DNA from: Spirochaetota bacterium
GTDB lineage: Bacteria; Spirochaetota; Spirochaetia; Treponematales; Treponemataceae
Assembly (NCBI GenBank): GCA_023438065.1
Contig: JAEXRH010000008.1
Coordinates: forward strand, 1-64,000
Direction of reading: 5' to 3'
Length of the DNA: 64,000 nt
How positions within the stretch are numbered: the first letter of the stretch is position 1; each line of letters opens with the position of its first letter. Below are positions 61,346 through 64,000 of this stretch, one piece after another. The notes beneath the pieces are model-generated. The model worked only from the letters and a program-made list of their open reading frames with translations. It was not told the DNA's origin and searched no databases. A program made the translations under genes and the position numbers.

Positions 61346-61570
61346 TTGACCCGCAAGCGCGATAAAAAGGTAAACGCCTGTTTCGCGATAAAGGCGGTCG
61401 CGACGGTTTTCGTGTTAGTCGGCTTCGTCGCGTTTATCAAGGCGCTCGCGCCCGAGAATCCCGTCGGCGGGCTCGCCCTCTACCGCGAGGTATCTGTCCC
61501 CGAATGCGTCGAGGCCGCGCGCAAGAACCGATCGGCTGTCGTCCGGTCGTTTTTCGATTCGCGAAGGTGA
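61346..61570 (+). CDS. Small single-helix membrane protein, uncertain
   Basis: 74 residues from a TTG start with AAAGGA 7 nt upstream. A basic N-terminus (MTRKRDKKVNA) is followed by one membrane helix (about 13-33) and a short C-terminal region. Codons are GC-rich, unlike the gene just before. I do not recognise the family, and its small size makes it uncertain. Confidence 0.4.
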   Translation: MTRKRDKKVNACFAIKAVATVFVLVGFVAFIKALAPENPVGGLALYREVSVPECVEAARKNRSAVVRSFFDSRR

Positions 61571-61654
61571 TCAAGAAATAAACCGAGGCAGAGGTCGCCA
61601 TTACCGGCGATCGTCGCCGTTCGGAGCCCCCTCATTCGTGGGCGGAAGGATGGG

Positions 61655-61696
61655 CGAGAAAAAGAGCGCCCGACGTTCTGAAATGAACGCCGGGCG
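61655..61696 (-). terminator. Terminator of the BspA-like gene
   Basis: CGCCCGACGTTC (61666-61677) pairs with GAACGCCGGGCG (61685-61696), with one A-C mismatch and a 7-nt loop. On the minus strand CTTTTTCTC follows. Confidence 0.8.
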
Positions 61697-61719
61697 AGAT
61701 GCCGCGGAAGCGCGAGCGA

Positions 61720-64000
61720 TTACTCCTCGGTGATTATGCTCGCGAAATCCTTCCAGCCGGTCGTTGTCTTGTAAGCGGCAAGAACCGTGCTTCCGGTACT
61801 CCTTGGCACTTTTATCGAGGTGAGGCTCGTTGGCAACGTTTCGCCGTAAAATGGCCATGCCACAGTGGATTTCATGGTAAGCGAGGTAAGCCCGGTACAG
61901 CCTTTGAAAGACTCAAGCGTGAGTTCCCTCAACCCCGCCGGTAAGGTTATCGAGGTAAGGCCGGTACAGCCACTGAATGCCAGCGAACGCATCTCGGTGA
62001 CTGAAGATGGTATGGTTATTGATTTGAGGCCGGTACAGCCCCTGAAAGAGGAAGTCCCGATGATCCTGACCGTATTCGGTATGGTTACCGACGTTAGCCC
62101 CGTGCATCCGTCGAATGTGCTATCCCCGGTCCATGCGGACGAACTCGGAATGTTGACCGAGGTGAGTTTGGTGCATCCACGGAAGACAGACGAGCCAAAA
62201 CTGGAGACAGAATTCGGGATGGCGATCGAGGTGAGTCCTGTATAGCTGAAAGCGGAATCACGGATCGTCGCGAGTGAGGCCGGAAGGGAGACTGAGGCGA
62301 GTCCTGTGCAGTTGGAAAAAGCGGAATCGCCGATCGTCGTTACCGAGCCGGGAATCGTGACCGAGCCGAGGCCCGTGCAACCCTGAAACGCGCCGGCGGG
62401 GATCGCGTTGATCGATCCCGGCAGGACGATCGAGCTTAAGCGTCTGCAGCCGGAAAACGCGTACCTGTCGATCGTCTGGACGGAATCGGGGATGTATATT
62501 GACGAAAGGCCCGTGCAGCCGTCGAACGCGCTTGCGCCGATCGTCGTGACCGAGCTCGGGAGCGCGATCGTCGTAAGCGTGGTGCATTCGGAGAACACGT
62601 ATGCGCCGATCGTCGAGAGGTTTCTCCCCAGGGTGATCGAGACGAGAGCGGTGCATCTGTTGAAGGCATTCGCGCCTATAGAGACGGTTGAGTCGGGTAT
62701 CACGATCGAGGAGAGCCTCGTGCAATATTGGAACGCGTAGTCGCCGATCGAGTTACAGAGATTCGGCATCGTGACTGAGGTGAGTCCCGTGCAATACTGA
62801 AAGGCGTAATTGCCGATAGAGTCGAGTCTTTGCGGGAGCGAGATTGACGTAAGCGCGCTGCAAAACTGAAACGCATAGTCGCCGATCGTCGTAACCGAAT
62901 CGGGAATCGCTATCGACGAGAGGCGGGTACATCCATAGAACGCGTACCTTCCGATGGAGGCGACGGAACTCGGGATGACGAGCGAGGCGAGATTGCCGCA
63001 GTTCTTGAACGCTTCGTTGCCGATCGCGAAGACGGAGGGCGGAATGCTGACGGAAACGAGCGATGAACAACCCATAAACGCCTGCGAATTTATGGCGGTT
63101 ACTGAATCGGGGATCGTCACGGACGTGATGCTCGTATTACCCATAAAGATGTTCGTCGTGCCCTCGCCGAACGAAACGACCGGATATCCGCCGATCGTCG
63201 GGGGAATGACGACGTCCTTCGTGGACGAGCTGAAGCTCGTCAGCGTCGCCTTGCCGTCGCTAACGGTATAGGTAAAGCTCGCGGCCGGCTCCTGGTAGTA
63301 CTGCCATTTCGCGTAGAGCGTAATCGTGCCTTCCTGGACCGTCGGGGTCGCCTCGTCCGCGTACGCGACGCTTCCGTTGGCCTCCGTAGCCCAGCCGATG
63401 AATCGATATCCGTCTTTGGTAAACGCGTTTGGCTTCAACGCCTGCGGGCTCGCCACCGTCAAGGTCTGATCGGTCATCGTTCCCGAGCCGACCGTCGCGT
63501 CGAACTTGATGACGCACGACGCGGGAGGCGGGACGGCCGTCCACTTCGCGTAAACCGTGCCGTTCGCGGTGACCGGGGTTGTGGCGGTAAACGCGGTACC
63601 GCCGCCGTTTTTTTCCGTCCACCAGCCGCCGAAGCTGAAGCCCGTTTTCTCGGGATCGACGGGAAGCGTCACGACCGTGGTCGCGGGCGCGGTGACCGGG
63701 ATGGTCGCGGGATTGGGCGCGGTGGTCGCGCCGTCGCCGTCGAAAATAATCGTATAGGTCACTGGTCCTGCCGGAATGGCCGTCCACTTCGCGTTGACCG
63801 TGAGGTTCGCGGTGACCTGAGTCGTAGCGGTGAACTTAGTTCCGCCGCCGTTTTTTTCCGTCCACCAACCGCCGAAAATAAAGCCCGTCTTCGCGGGGTC
63901 GGAGGGAAGGGCGCCGACCGTTTTCGCGGGCTCGGTAACTTTCATGGTCGCGGGTTTGGGGGCGGTGGTCGCGCCGTCGCCGTCGAAGGCGACCGTATAT
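61720..64000 (-). CDS. BspA-type leucine-rich-repeat protein with InlB-type repeats (5' end missing)
   Basis: The frame stays open to the window edge, so the N-terminus lies beyond 64000; 760 residues are visible. Three InlB-type (Listeria-Bacteroides) beta-grasp repeats come first, each ending in AKW. About 18 LRR_5 repeats of 23 residues follow, with the pattern IP-SV--IG--AF-GCTGL-S. One, near 62245, lacks the Cys position. A short unique tail ends the protein. BspA-like proteins are surface or secreted factors that bind host or matrix proteins in oral spirochaetes and Bacteroides. The role here is inference. A terminator follows. Confidence 0.9.
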   Translation of the reverse strand, partial: YTVAFDGDGATTAPKPATMKVTEPAKTVGALPSDPAKTGFIFGGWWTEKNGGGTKFTATTQVTANLTVNAKWTAIPAGPVTYTIIFDGDGATTAPNPATIPVTAPATTVVTLPVDPEKTGFSFGGWWTEKNGGGTAFTATTPVTANGTVYAKWTAVPPPASCVIKFDATVGSGTMTDQTLTVASPQALKPNAFTKDGYRFIGWATEANGSVAYADEATPTVQEGTITLYAKWQYYQEPAASFTYTVSDGKATLTSFSSSTKDVVIPPTIGGYPVVSFGEGTTNIFMGNTSITSVTIPDSVTAINSQAFMGCSSLVSVSIPPSVFAIGNEAFKNCGNLASLVIPSSVASIGRYAFYGCTRLSSIAIPDSVTTIGDYAFQFCSALTSISLPQRLDSIGNYAFQYCTGLTSVTMPNLCNSIGDYAFQYCTRLSSIVIPDSTVSIGANAFNRCTALVSITLGRNLSTIGAYVFSECTTLTTIALPSSVTTIGASAFDGCTGLSSIYIPDSVQTIDRYAFSGCRRLSSIVLPGSINAIPAGAFQGCTGLGSVTIPGSVTTIGDSAFSNCTGLASVSLPASLATIRDSAFSYTGLTSIAIPNSVSSFGSSVFRGCTKLTSVNIPSSSAWTGDSTFDGCTGLTSVTIPNTVRIIGTSSFRGCTGLKSITIPSSVTEMRSLAFSGCTGLTSITLPAGLRELTLESFKGCTGLTSLTMKSTVAWPFYGETLPTSLTSIKVPRSTGSTVLAAYKTTTGWKDFASIITEE
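63541..64000. repeat. 243-bp (81-codon) tandem duplication inside the InlB-repeat region
   Basis: The block with GCCGCCGTTTTTTTCCG at 63601 recurs at 63844, a 243-bp shift, with near-identical flanks (CGGTGGTCGCGCCGTCGCCG near 63720 and 63963). The shift is 81 codons, so the reading frame is kept. The outer copy runs off the window. Confidence 0.8.

Overview
This is a GC-rich (roughly 60-65% by eye) chromosomal window with about 50 protein genes and no rRNA, tRNA, insertion sequence, prophage or CRISPR array that I can see. The gene content suggests a free-living or host-associated spirochaete, probably of the Treponema/Spirochaeta group. It includes a FecR / class III adenylate cyclase / outer-membrane barrel operon, a REC-HATPase-cNMP fusion protein, BspA-type leucine-rich repeats with InlB-type repeats, lipoproteins, a glgX-glgP pair and a lysine-rich histone-like protein. 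This assignment is inference from gene content; there is no rRNA to confirm it.

Layout. 1-225 is a tandem array of paired hairpins. 235-4904 (minus) holds a lipoprotein, a secreted clan GH-A glycosidase, a histone H1-like protein, a rhomboid-type protein and a Crp/Fnr-type regulator. 4905-5324 is a gene-free stretch with a perfect 22-bp palindrome, a 101-nt imperfect hairpin and the rny promoter. 5325-13524 carries rny, a PfkB sugar kinase (minus), a TPP riboswitch followed by thiBPQ, and mnmG. 13574-21220 (minus) is one operon: REC-HATPase-cNMP regulator, addB, addA. 21283-28054 is glgX-glgP, a secreted acidic protein and gdhA. 28205-41285 is mixed: a seven-helix PAS-GGDEF protein, a GNAT acetyltransferase, a deaminase, phosphatases, an NlpC/P60 protein, RidA, HxlR and AraC regulators, an esterase lipoprotein and a cupin.

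The most interesting locus is 42409-48842. A pilin-like gene (minus) and a chaperone-usher-tip operon (plus) point away from a central NtrC-type sigma-54 activator. Each has an exact -24/-12 sigma-54 promoter (TGGCACG-N4-TTGC). About 140-170 bp upstream of each predicted start lies a pair of 14-bp dyads (GTCGAA-NN-TTCGAC type) spaced exactly 20 bp apart. This looks like a dedicated sigma-54 regulon that assembles a chaperone-usher surface fibre, in a lineage where such fibres are not part of the textbook picture.

The right part (48931-64000) has an oxidoreductase, a nucleotidyltransferase-like protein, a one-domain EamA protein, the cyclase-fecR-barrel operon, a large beta-helix lipoprotein whose base composition changes inside the gene, and a BspA/InlB-repeat protein that runs off the window end. 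Start codons were moved from the longest possible reading frame wherever a ribosome binding site, signal peptide or domain boundary supported a later start.
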